DNA from: Fructobacillus tropaeoli
GTDB taxonomy: Bacteria; Bacillota; Bacilli; Lactobacillales; Lactobacillaceae
DNA length: 64,000 bases
Direction: 5' to 3'
Assembly: GCF_001047135.2 (NCBI RefSeq)
Contig: NZ_DF968080.1
Span: 1 to 64,000, forward strand
Numbering within the stretch: the stretch's first letter is position 1; each line of letters opens with the position of its first letter. The notes below the pieces were generated by a model. It did not search any database and was not told the DNA's origin. It saw only the letters and a program-made list of their open reading frames with translations. Shown one piece after another: positions 43,767 through 51,046 of this stretch. A program made the translations under genes and the position numbers.

Positions 43767-44482
43767 TAAACCGTCACCTGATTTTTTAATTGTTCAAAAC
43801 GCTTGGGGCCAATCCCGCCGACTTCTTTCAAGTCCTCAACTGACTGAAAGCGGTGTTTTTCCTCCCGAAAAACCACAATTTGCTCCGCTTTTTTGGGGCC
43901 AATACCATCCAGTGCCTCCAACTCCTTGGCGCTAGCCGTGTTTAAATTAACGAGCGTTCCCCCGCCACTTCGTCCAGATCCTGAAGTTGCGCCTGATCGA
44001 GCGCCACCAACATTACCAGCGCCACTAGAAACGCCAACCGTTTGGTTAGGCCCCTCTTCGCCAACTTTTTCAATATAAAGCGCCTGACCATCCACCAATA
44101 ATTGAGCTAAATTAATACGATTGCGATCGGCTTGATCTGTTAGGCCACCAGCCTGTTGAATTGCATCTTGGAGGCGACTACCCGTTGGTAGGTCGACCAC
44201 TCCCTGGCGGTTAACCGCCCCCTTGAGATCAATCACCACTCGGCCACTAGCATCCGGCTTTCCCTTTGCACCCTTATCCGCTACCTTTTCCTGCTTTTCA
44301 TTTAAGGCAGAGGATAGCCTCGGCACGGGGGCATCTTGTTTCGCTCCCTGCTCAGTACCCAGGGGGTTCAATCGCCAAAACACAATAATTGCCACTAGCA
44401 AACCTAGGCCAGCCACAACCCAATAACGCCAGTATTCAATCAAATGTTCCTTCATCCAAGTCAATAATTTTTTGTACGTCAT
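43766..44482 (-). CDS. comEA: ComEA DNA receptor
   Basis: A 238-residue membrane-anchored DNA-binding receptor for transformation. One N-terminal helix (about 22-40) is followed by a charged spacer, a SLBB-like domain (about 90-150; VVIDLKGAVNRQGVVDLPTGSRL), a Gly/Ser-rich flexible linker (about 155-180), and two C-terminal helix-hairpin-helix motifs (LEALDGIGPKKAEQIV, LKEVGGIGPKRFEQLK). The frame extends to TTG 44521, but ATG 44482 with AGGAGG 8 bases upstream is clearly the start. A palindrome with a com-box-like string lies upstream. Confidence 0.94.
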   Translation of the reverse strand: MTYKKLLTWMKEHLIEYWRYWVVAGLGLLVAIIVFWRLNPLGTEQGAKQDAPVPRLSSALNEKQEKVADKGAKGKPDASGRVVIDLKGAVNRQGVVDLPTGSRLQDAIQQAGGLTDQADRNRINLAQLLVDGQALYIEKVGEEGPNQTVGVSSGAGNVGGARSGATSGSGRSGGGTLVNLNTASAKELEALDGIGPKKAEQIVVFREEKHRFQSVEDLKEVGGIGPKRFEQLKNQVTV

Positions 44483-44537
44483 CTGCTCAACCTCCTGGCA
44501 AATCAGACGAAGTGCAAACAAAAAGCCAACATACTTT

Positions 44538-44573
44538 TTGGTACGAATATCCCGATTTTTGGATACGTACCAA
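44538..44573. promoter_or_regulatory. Inverted repeat containing TACGAATA before comEA
   Basis: TTGGTACG (44538-44545) and CGTACCAA (44566-44573) are perfect inverted arms, extended by TATCC/GGATA inside. The left arm includes TACGAATA (44542-44549), the streptococcal ComX-box sequence, but in plus orientation, opposite to comEA. No U-run follows, so it is not an ordinary coaD terminator. Confidence 0.5.
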
Positions 44574-44592
44574 CGATCTGTCGGCTATATTT

Positions 44593-45069
44593 TTATTGAA
44601 AATGTTTTTGTAAGGCGGTTACCACCACCGCTGGGACGAAAGCGTCGAGCTTGTCGGCACCAAATTTAGCAATTTCTTTGACCATCGATGATGAAACATT
44701 CTGATTTTCCGGTTTGGCCAAGAGCAAGACCGTTTCAACACCAGCCAAGACAGAATTGACTTCCGCAATATCGCGTTCGTACTCGAAATCCTTGGCATTC
44801 CGTAGACCACGGACCAAGTATTTCGCACCAATTTCGTTCATATAGTCAACGGTCAAGCCACCGACTTGTCCAACCTGAACATTTGGTAAATCAGCTACGG
44901 CTTCTTCCACCAACTCCAGTCGTTCGGCCGGTGTGAACAATCCTTTTTTATTCGTATTAATTCCCACAGCCACAACAACTTCATCAAAAATTTCAGAAGC
45001 GCGTTGAATAATATCCAAGTGGCCGTTGGTCAACGGGTCAAAAGACCCTGGAAAGACTGCTTTTTTCAT
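44593..45069 (-). CDS. coaD: Phosphopantetheine adenylyltransferase
   Basis: A 158-residue enzyme of CoA synthesis joining 4'-phosphopantetheine and ATP to dephospho-CoA. It shows KAVFPGSFDPLTNGHLDII (T/HxGH nucleotidyltransferase motif), LVRGLRNAKDFEYE, and the C-terminal SSSMVKEIAKFGAD motif (SST-like). The frame opens at GTG 45081, but ATG 45069 gives the conserved family start, while an AGGA-like site could also serve the GTG. It overlaps or abuts rsmD, its usual neighbour. Confidence 0.95.
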   Translation of the reverse strand: MKKAVFPGSFDPLTNGHLDIIQRASEIFDEVVVAVGINTNKKGLFTPAERLELVEEAVADLPNVQVGQVGGLTVDYMNEIGAKYLVRGLRNAKDFEYERDIAEVNSVLAGVETVLLLAKPENQNVSSSMVKEIAKFGADKLDAFVPAVVVTALQKHFQ

Positions 45070-45077
45070 TTTCCCAC

Positions 45078-45644
45078 TCACTTTTCCTGTTGAGGTTCGT
45101 ACCTATAAAGGCTCACTCGCGTAATGCCGTAGTCCTTTTGCTTCAATAAATTTAAGTTAGGACCTGGCTCCGGTAAATCAGCGACCTGGTCGGATTCAAT
45201 CATGATAATGGCGTCCGTTGCTAGCAGTCCGCCCTCTTCCATTGCCGTTAAATCAGCCTTTAGCTTTTCCTTGGCATACGGTGGATCCAGCAAAATCAAA
45301 TCAAAGGACCTCCCCTGACTAGATAAACGGGTTAGCGCAGCACTAGCAGGAACCTTCAAAATCGTAAAGGCCTCTTCAGCGTGGGTTTTTTCAATATTTT
45401 TTTCAATGACTGCAATGGCAGCCTTCTGTCGGTCGACTAAGACCGCCTGATCCATCCCCCGCGAAACCGCCTCGATACCCAGGCCACCCGTTCCAGCATA
45501 CAAATCTAGAACCTGGCCACCATTGATATAAGGCATCAACATTGAAAAAATAGCTTCCTTAATTTTATCCGTTGTCGGCCGCGTTTCACGTCCCTTGACG
45601 GCATCCAAGCGAAGACCACCAAATCTTCCTGCAATCACACGCAT
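45078..45644 (-). CDS. rsmD: 16S rRNA (guanine-966-N2)-methyltransferase RsmD
   Basis: A 188-residue Rossmann methyltransferase. The start MRVIAGRFGGLRLDAVKGRETRPTTDKIKEA is nearly diagnostic. The SAM site is VLDLYAGTGGLGIEAVSRG, and the catalytic DPPY motif (ILLDPPYAKEKL) is intact. It methylates G966 of 16S rRNA during 30S assembly. The ATG overlaps the ylbG stop by one base (TAATG), and the stop runs into the coaD start region, so ylbG-rsmD-coaD are tightly coupled. Confidence 0.95.
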   Translation of the reverse strand: MRVIAGRFGGLRLDAVKGRETRPTTDKIKEAIFSMLMPYINGGQVLDLYAGTGGLGIEAVSRGMDQAVLVDRQKAAIAVIEKNIEKTHAEEAFTILKVPASAALTRLSSQGRSFDLILLDPPYAKEKLKADLTAMEEGGLLATDAIIMIESDQVADLPEPGPNLNLLKQKDYGITRVSLYRYEPQQEK

Positions 45645-46159
45645 TAGGACTTTCCTCCCTTTTCAGCCAGCACGTGGGCCTTATCATCAGTTTGCAAGTC
45701 TTGCTGTCCATCATCCTGGCGATTATTCTTTTTCGTCGGCTGATTTTGGCCCTGATCAGTTGGTTCTGCTAATTTCGCTTCAGATTGCCCTTTTCCTTGG
45801 CCAGTTTGCTTAGCTAATTTTACCCGGGACTGTCCCTTTAGATCAGCTGATTTTTCGTCAGACCGGTCCTTTTCAACATCTTCTTGTGCCTGATCGTAGG
45901 CCTCAAAGAAGACATCATCATGGACGTCATCCAAATCAGGATCAATATCTGGCCGAGGCGAAACCTTGACCGTCTTCACAAACCGGTACTGGTTCAGCTT
46001 ATCAACTGTTTTTTCAACATCATCTTCATTCAGATAAAGTTCGACATAGCCCATTCTCTTAGAAATATAGCTAATATCACCGAATTTCTTTAATTGTTCA
46101 ACGTGCTTCAAACCGCGTAAGAAAACATACACGGCTCGGCGTTCTTTCATGGTAAACAT
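45644..46159 (-). CDS. ylbG: YlbG (DUF2129) protein with a long disordered tail
   Basis: A 171-residue protein. The first 75-90 residues are the conserved YlbG domain (RRAVYVFLRGLKHVEQLKKFG, KRMGYVELYLN, FVKTVKVSPRPDID). Typical members are about 90 residues. The rest (about 95-171) is a Lys/Gln/Asp-rich, low-complexity extension with a partly repeated KGQS..KLA..TGQG pattern. The function of YlbG is unknown; it sits between ftsW and rsmD as in many lactic acid bacteria. ATG 46159 begins just before the ftsW stop; ATG 46150 is possible. Confidence 0.88.
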   Translation of the reverse strand: MFTMKERRAVYVFLRGLKHVEQLKKFGDISYISKRMGYVELYLNEDDVEKTVDKLNQYRFVKTVKVSPRPDIDPDLDDVHDDVFFEAYDQAQEDVEKDRSDEKSADLKGQSRVKLAKQTGQGKGQSEAKLAEPTDQGQNQPTKKNNRQDDGQQDLQTDDKAHVLAEKGGKS

Positions 46160-46160
46160 C

Positions 46161-47345
46161 TTAACGTTTTAATTCCCTTCGTGCCGCATAATCTTGCGGG
46201 TTTGGTTGGATTAGTTCCTTGTCCTTGGCCGAAACGTTCAGGGCAATTCCGATAGCTGCCGAGAAAAAGACGAAGGATGAACCACCACCTGAGATAAAGG
46301 GGAAAACAACCCCAGTAATTGGCAGCAAGCCCAAGACACCGCCCAAATTAACAAAGGACTGCATCAATAAAAGACTAGCCAGCCCGTACAAAAAGAGGCG
46401 GTTATACTGTCCCTTTTGCTTGATTCCTAAGTAGACCAAGCGACCAATTAACATCAACACCATCAACAAAACAAGGCAGATGGCCACGGCGCCTAATTCT
46501 TCTGCTGCAACAGCCATAATAAAATCAGTGTTTGATTCTGGCAGGTAAGGTTTCAGCAATGAATTTCCTAGTCCAACGCCAAACAAGCCACCATGCGAAA
46601 TCGCGTAGTAAGAATACAATAGCTGCCGACTTTGATCAACATTATGCCAAGGATTGACGAAGTTCGTCAATCGTCTGATGGCGTAAGACGACGAGTTTCC
46701 TAAATGGAAAAAACCAATAATATCTGGTAAAAAGACCAAAACGATGAAGAACAAAAGCAACCAAAAGGCGCAAGCCCGAGATGACATCCCCGACGCCATC
46801 ATCATCATTAATAAGATCGCCAGGGTGATAAACATGTTTCCCAAATCGGGCATCAAAAGGTTCATCGACAACATCACAGCAGGTAAAAAGAGTTTTTGCA
46901 ACATACCCGGCGCTGTCCATTGACGAATTTGGCGCCTGAGGCCTGCTCGAGGTAACCAGGGCTTTTTATCGAACCAGTGGGCAAAATACAAAATCAGCAC
47001 GATTTTTGATAGTTCAACCGGTTGTAAAGTCACCGGCCCCAGGTTAATCCACCCGTGAGCACCGTTAATGGCCGGCGCTAAGCGAGCGACAATCAGTAAA
47101 CCGGTGGTCCCAACCATTAAAAAATTGAGCACACTTTGTGATCGCAAAATGGAGCGATTCAATCGGAAGGCAACAAAGGCAACCGTCCAACCAACAATCA
47201 CAAAAATAGCCTGCTTTGAAAAGGACATAATGGGTGATAAATAAGCATTTTGGGTCGCCGAAAAGACCATCACAATCCCGATGGCCGATAGCACAGCATA
47301 AGGCACCGCAATCCAGTAATCCAAACGTTCCAGCTTCTTAAACAT
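46161..47345 (-). CDS. ftsW: FtsW/RodA/SpoVE family peptidoglycan polymerase
   Basis: A 394-residue SEDS glycosyltransferase with ten helices. Family signatures are VFSATQNAY in helix 1, GAHGWINLGPVTLQPVELSKI (catalytic-region loop), QSRQLLYSYYAISHGGLFGVGLGNS, and NTDFIMAVAAEELG with the conserved acidic/Pro region, and GGGSS near the end. It polymerises lipid II at the septum or side wall. Position next to ylbG-rsmD-coaD favours FtsW over RodA, but the sequence alone does not decide. ATG overlaps the stop of the aminopeptidase gene (TAATG). Confidence 0.9.
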   Translation of the reverse strand: MFKKLERLDYWIAVPYAVLSAIGIVMVFSATQNAYLSPIMSFSKQAIFVIVGWTVAFVAFRLNRSILRSQSVLNFLMVGTTGLLIVARLAPAINGAHGWINLGPVTLQPVELSKIVLILYFAHWFDKKPWLPRAGLRRQIRQWTAPGMLQKLFLPAVMLSMNLLMPDLGNMFITLAILLMMMMASGMSSRACAFWLLLFFIVLVFLPDIIGFFHLGNSSSYAIRRLTNFVNPWHNVDQSRQLLYSYYAISHGGLFGVGLGNSLLKPYLPESNTDFIMAVAAEELGAVAICLVLLMVLMLIGRLVYLGIKQKGQYNRLFLYGLASLLLMQSFVNLGGVLGLLPITGVVFPFISGGGSSFVFFSAAIGIALNVSAKDKELIQPNPQDYAARRELKR

Positions 47346-48418
47346 TACCGCTCCAAAATATCTTGATAAACGCTTTCATCCAAGGACTTCGCAATCGCTA
47401 CTACAAGGGCCTGTGCCGCTTCAAAATCAGGAATTGACCAAACCGTTTCATGGGTATGAATGTAGCGGGATGCCACACCCAAGGCGACAGCAGGAAGTCC
47501 AAATTCTTGGCCTTGAACGCCACCAGCATCAGTGCCACCCTTTGAAACAAAGTATTGATAAGGAATGTGATTATCCTCTGCTGTTTGCAAAATGAATTCC
47601 TTTAGACGAGGTGATGTGACAACCGTTGGATCAAAGACGCGAATCAACGTTCCCTGGTCCATGACTCCCTGACGACCAACTGTGCCATCAACATCATTTG
47701 CTGCCGAAGAATCAACCGCAAAGAAAACATCTGGCTTCAATTGGTTAACAGCAGGCTTAGATCCGCGGAGACCGACTTCTTCTTGAACGTTTGCCCCAGC
47801 AATCAAAGTGTTTGGCGTTTCTACTCCTTGCAATTCTTCCAGAGCAGACAAAATCGTCACCACCCCAAAGCGGTTGTCGTAGGCCTTGGAAACTGCTCGA
47901 TTAGGGTTAGCAAGACGGGCTGTCTTGGCTGCTGGCACAATAAAGTCCCCTGGACGAACACCAAAAGTCTGAGCCTGGTCAGCCGATTCAAAGCCAGCGT
48001 CAAAAAGAATATCATCAATGGTCAACTGGCTTTGACCACCGGTCTTACCACGCAACAGGTGTGGTGAAACAGAAGATGATACAACCGGATACTGCCCATC
48101 TTTTGTAAAGAGTGTAAAACGGTGGGCAGAAACGGTCATGGGATTCCAACCTCCCAAGGCAACCACTTGTAAGGCCCCCGTTGGCAAAATACCAGAAACC
48201 ATGAAGCCAACTTCATCCATGTGAGCTGCAAACATCACACGGGGACCATTTGACTGCTGATTTTTCACACCAAAAACACCACCAAGGTTGTTTTGGTAAA
48301 CTTCGTCAACTAAGGGCGTTAAGTCCTGTTTGAATGCTTGACGCACCTGATTTTCCTGCCCAGATGTCCCCTGCAATTCCGTATATTTGACGAGTTGTTC
48401 CCAAGTATGTTGATCCAT
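47345..48418 (-). CDS. M42 family glutamyl/leucyl aminopeptidase
   Basis: A 357-residue cytosolic co-catalytic zinc aminopeptidase (PepA/FrvX/YsdC-like). Metal and catalytic motifs are visible: FAAHMDEVGFM (His/Asp), SKAYDNRFGV (Asp), NVQEEVGLRGS (Glu-Glu), FAVDSS (Asp), TDAGG, and RYIHTHETVW (His). It trims acidic or hydrophobic N-terminal residues from peptides in nitrogen nutrition. ATG 48418 has a strong GAGGAGGG. A good promoter lies at 48457-48485, and the gene leads the cluster toward ftsW. Confidence 0.92.
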   Translation of the reverse strand: MDQHTWEQLVKYTELQGTSGQENQVRQAFKQDLTPLVDEVYQNNLGGVFGVKNQQSNGPRVMFAAHMDEVGFMVSGILPTGALQVVALGGWNPMTVSAHRFTLFTKDGQYPVVSSSVSPHLLRGKTGGQSQLTIDDILFDAGFESADQAQTFGVRPGDFIVPAAKTARLANPNRAVSKAYDNRFGVVTILSALEELQGVETPNTLIAGANVQEEVGLRGSKPAVNQLKPDVFFAVDSSAANDVDGTVGRQGVMDQGTLIRVFDPTVVTSPRLKEFILQTAEDNHIPYQYFVSKGGTDAGGVQGQEFGLPAVALGVASRYIHTHETVWSIPDFEAAQALVVAIAKSLDESVYQDILER

Positions 48419-48456
48419 AACGCCCTCCTCAAGGTTTTTAATATAAAAGTTACTTT

Positions 48457-48485
48457 ATTATAGCCTAGTTGAGGGGGACTGGCAA
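48457..48485 (-). promoter_or_regulatory. Promoter of the aminopeptidase-ftsW cluster
   Basis: On the minus strand TTGCCA (48480-48485), a 17-base spacer and TATAAT (48457-48462) form a near-consensus housekeeping promoter, 39 bases before the start codon. Confidence 0.8.
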
Positions 48486-48546
48486 AGTCTTCAGGCTCGT
48501 TGGAAAAGCTGACATCTACTTGGCAGATCACTTTTTCAAGGGCACT

Positions 48547-48579
48547 CAAAAATCCCCGATAAGAGCCTTATCGAGGATT
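48547..48579 (-). terminator. Terminator after the LPKTA adhesin
   Basis: AATCCCCGATAAG (48551-48563) and CTTATCGAGGATT (48567-48579) form a 13-bp stem with one wobble pair, followed by TTTTTG on the minus strand. Confidence 0.85.
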
Positions 48580-48595
48580 CATACAATTAACAAAA

Positions 48596-49987
48596 TTATG
48601 AACGCTTCTTATTCTTCAAAATCAGCGTAAAACCGACCAAAAGAACAGCAATGGCAGTCAAAATGAGAACTTGCCAGTGACTGGATACAAAGCGAGCAGT
48701 CTTTGGCAATGCAACCTCGGCAACCGGTTGCGCCGCAATTTCAGCTGGTGCAAAAGCAGGTACAGTTGTATTTGCTTTCGATTCGCTTGGTTGAGCTGTT
48801 GCTGCCGGTTGCGCCATTTTGACTACTGGAGTAGGAGCCACTGTTTTAGTGCTTGGTGTTGTACTTGGAGTACTTGGCTTTGACGGCGTGCTTGGCGTTG
48901 TACTTGGGGTACTTGGCTTTGACGGCGTGCTTGGCGTTGTACTTGGGGTACTTGGCTTTGACGGCGTACTTGGCGTTGTACTTGGGATGCTTGGCGTCGT
49001 ACTTGGTCCAACAGAAGCATTACCACCACCATCAATCTTTTCAACCATCATGGTCTTAGATTGTGTTGATAAATTATCACCAGTCAAATTAACGGCATTG
49101 CCATACGAACTGGCCTGAGATCCAGATTTCAAACGGCTCTCGTACGTCAATACATAGGTTTGATTGATATCTCCAAAATCAATGTGGAACTTAGAATCAG
49201 AATCCATCGTTAACTTAGACAAGTCAACGGGCACCGCCTCGCCATCAGATGAGTCAATCGTCGAACCAAAGCTGTCCGGAACAAAGGTTGAGTTGCCATC
49301 CAACTGATCAACAACCACCGCGTTTTGAATGTTTTGCTTGCGATAGTTAATTCGGACTTTCCAATGTAGCAATGTTGGATCTTTCAAATCAAACCAACCA
49401 AATTTTGATAGAACTTCAGTTTTATCAGGCGCATTTCCCTGATTAATGTAAACATCGGTGCTAGCTCCGGGAATGATACTGTGGTCCAATTGCCAGTTAA
49501 TCGTATTTTTCGTATTAAAGGAAATCTTAGACAAATCCCAGTTAGAGTTAATTTCGAAATAGCCAGATAAAGCACGGTTAACATCAGTGGCAGCACTATC
49601 ACTGGTAAAATGGACCGTAATTTCTCGGGTATTTTTATCCAGATGAGCATTAGCAATCACATCACCATTTTGCTCATGAATTTGAAAATCAAGCGAATTC
49701 GGTACCTGAAAAACATCGGGAACCACTACCGTAATTGGTTGATCGACCGCAATACCAGCACCCTTAGGAATTGCGAAATTCCATCGAACCGTCAAATCAT
49801 CATAAGGGTCAAAATTATCTGTTTGATGATTACTGGTTTTATAAACAGAAGCACTGGTAATGTAGGCCGAAGAAACATCTCCAGCGGAAACTTTCGACAT
49901 TGCTGTCCCAGCTCCAATTCCTAGCATTAACAAGAAACTGGCAAAAAAGACTAGCAACGGCCGATTTTTAAAATCAATCGTTTTCAT
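48596..49987 (-). CDS. Sortase-anchored adhesin-like surface protein (LPKTA)
   Basis: A 463-residue surface protein. A signal peptide (about 1-35) is followed by two beta-rich Ig-like domains (about 40-180 and 180-310) resembling SdrG/Cna-type adhesin A regions (DLTVRWNFAIPKG, ITVVVPDVFQVP, INWQLDH, YVLTYESRL). A Pro/Thr/Ser stalk (about 320-380) with 13-residue repeats follows, then a sorting signal LPKTA (from about 427), a hydrophobic helix and KNKKRS. Sortase should link it to the wall. The frame opens at ATG 49999; ATG 49987 is placed after GAGGAG and is preferred. Ligand unknown. Confidence 0.85.
   Translation of the reverse strand: MKTIDFKNRPLLVFFASFLLMLGIGAGTAMSKVSAGDVSSAYITSASVYKTSNHQTDNFDPYDDLTVRWNFAIPKGAGIAVDQPITVVVPDVFQVPNSLDFQIHEQNGDVIANAHLDKNTREITVHFTSDSAATDVNRALSGYFEINSNWDLSKISFNTKNTINWQLDHSIIPGASTDVYINQGNAPDKTEVLSKFGWFDLKDPTLLHWKVRINYRKQNIQNAVVVDQLDGNSTFVPDSFGSTIDSSDGEAVPVDLSKLTMDSDSKFHIDFGDINQTYVLTYESRLKSGSQASSYGNAVNLTGDNLSTQSKTMMVEKIDGGGNASVGPSTTPSIPSTTPSTPSKPSTPSTTPSTPSKPSTPSTTPSTPSKPSTPSTTPSTKTVAPTPVVKMAQPAATAQPSESKANTTVPAFAPAEIAAQPVAEVALPKTARFVSSHWQVLILTAIAVLLVGFTLILKNKKRS
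48843..48998 (-). repeat. 39-bp tandem repeats coding for the Pro/Ser/Thr stalk
   Basis: Four 39-bp units encode a 13-residue STTPSTPSKPSTP-type repeat. The two central units (48882-48920 and 48921-48959) are identical; the outer units have diverged. Confidence 0.9.
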
Positions 49988-50262
49988 AGTTCTCCTCATT
50001 TCAGTTATCTCATGACTTATTTGTCATATAAGCAACAACAATCAACGATATTGTAACACTTTGACCTTAAATATGATACTTTCAATCCAAATAAGTTTGT
50101 TTTCGGAATTAAAAATTGATTTTAATATTTTATACTAAATACCCATTGTCATCATTTTTATCCTAGAACCAGCTTTTTTTACTAACAAACTTTTTCTGAT
50201 TTCAAATACTACACAATAACGTTATAATAGTCATATAAGAAACAGAAAAAGAGGAGGAAATT
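49988..50262. other. Divergent AT-rich spacer with two promoters
   Basis: Minus strand: TGTTACAAT-type extended -10 upstream of the adhesin (near 50051-50059) and an inverted repeat ATGAC/GTCAT at 50012-50027. Plus strand: TATAAT at 50223-50228, with TTTCAA 17 bases upstream, for the HdeD-like gene. Nothing else is recognised. Confidence 0.45.
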
Positions 50263-50784
50263 ATGTCGAGTCATTCATTGCGCTATTTTATGGGGATTGA
50301 TGGTCTTCTAGCCATCGTCTTTGGTCTTTTGGTTGTGATTCTACCCACCGACACGGCAGCCATTGCCGCGGCTATCATTGGTGTCATGATGGTTGCTTCT
50401 GGTTTATTTAAGATTGTTCATGCCATCAAAAACACCGCACTAACTGGTTGGAACAGGACAGGTGCTAGCTTGCTGGGCTTTATTTATATTTTGGCTGGTT
50501 TAATCATCTTTATTAATATGCACATTGCCTCAGTTTCGCTCTTTATGGTTGTTGGTTTAATGGTAGGAATTGCCTGGTTGTTTGAGGGGGTTATCCAACT
50601 TTCGGTCGTTAGCCGTCTCGCTGATCACCAAGCTTGGCTAACCTTTTCAGCTGTCCTGCATATTGTTGCCGGCATTTTGTTGATGGCTAGTCCCCTCTTT
50701 GGTGGGGCCTTACTTTGGATGTGGTTAGGAGTTAGTCTTATCGTTCTTGGTGTCTACCGCCTCTTAATGTTTTTCCGTTTTTAA
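50263..50784 (+). CDS. HdeD-like (DUF308) membrane protein
   Basis: A 173-residue protein of six short hydrophobic helices arranged as pairs, the DUF308/HdeD pattern (GIDGLLAIVFGLLVVILP, IIGVMMVASGLFKIVHAIK, LLGFIYILAGLIIF, MVGIAWLFEGVIQL). In E. coli HdeD takes part in acid resistance; the mechanism is unclear and a role in stress at the membrane is only suggested here. ATG 50263 has GAGGAGG at good spacing. Monocistronic, with its own promoter. Confidence 0.88.
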   Translation: MSSHSLRYFMGIDGLLAIVFGLLVVILPTDTAAIAAAIIGVMMVASGLFKIVHAIKNTALTGWNRTGASLLGFIYILAGLIIFINMHIASVSLFMVVGLMVGIAWLFEGVIQLSVVSRLADHQAWLTFSAVLHIVAGILLMASPLFGGALLWMWLGVSLIVLGVYRLLMFFRF

Positions 50785-50915
50785 ATCTTTTACTGCATCA
50801 CCAGGTGCAATGAAAAATCAGCTTGGATTTCGCTTTAAAAAAGAAAGTGCCATATATAAGCGATGTGCTACATTTTCTGAGATTTAAATGATTATCATTA
50901 AAATTTAAAATTATA

Positions 50916-50958
50916 AAAAGTGAACAATTAGTTTTACTTTTATTTAATGTTCGTCTTT
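50916..50958. promoter_or_regulatory. Paired PurBox-like operators before the purine permease
   Basis: Two inverted copies of a GAACAWT-centred sequence lie at 50916-50928 (AAAAGTGAACAAT) and 50946-50958 (reverse strand AAAGACGAACATT), separated by 17 bases. Each differs from AWWWCCGAACWWT at two positions, and PurR binds paired inverted PurBoxes 16-17 bases apart. The purR gene is in this window. Confidence 0.6.
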
Positions 50959-50983
50959 ATTAAGGAATTTTGTGCATTTCACT

Positions 50984-51012
50984 CAGACAAAGCAAACATT
51001 TCTTGCTAAAAT
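50984..51012 (+). promoter_or_regulatory. Promoter of the purine permease
   Basis: CAGACA (50984-50989), a 17-base spacer and TAAAAT (51007-51012), with TG one base before the -10. It lies about 25 bases downstream of the PurBox pair. I see no purine riboswitch in the 262-base leader. Confidence 0.6.
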
Positions 51013-51046
51013 ATTCAGGTAGGAAAAATATTATAAGGAGTCACTT

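Noticed and set aside
44542..44549. TACGAATA as a working ComX promoter for comEA
   Set aside because: The exact match points away from comEA; it is kept only as part of a palindrome worth testing.
48819..49118. Plus-strand ORF with repeated GVLGVVLG units
   Set aside because: It is the mirror of the 39-bp coding repeats of the LPKTA adhesin stalk; no start signals.
50012..50027. ATGAC/GTCAT inverted repeat before the adhesin
   Set aside because: Arms of only five bases in AT-rich DNA; could be chance.
50785..51046. Purine riboswitch before the purine permease
   Set aside because: The conserved purine aptamer core (junction and kissing-loop sequences) is not seen; PurBox-like operators explain control better.
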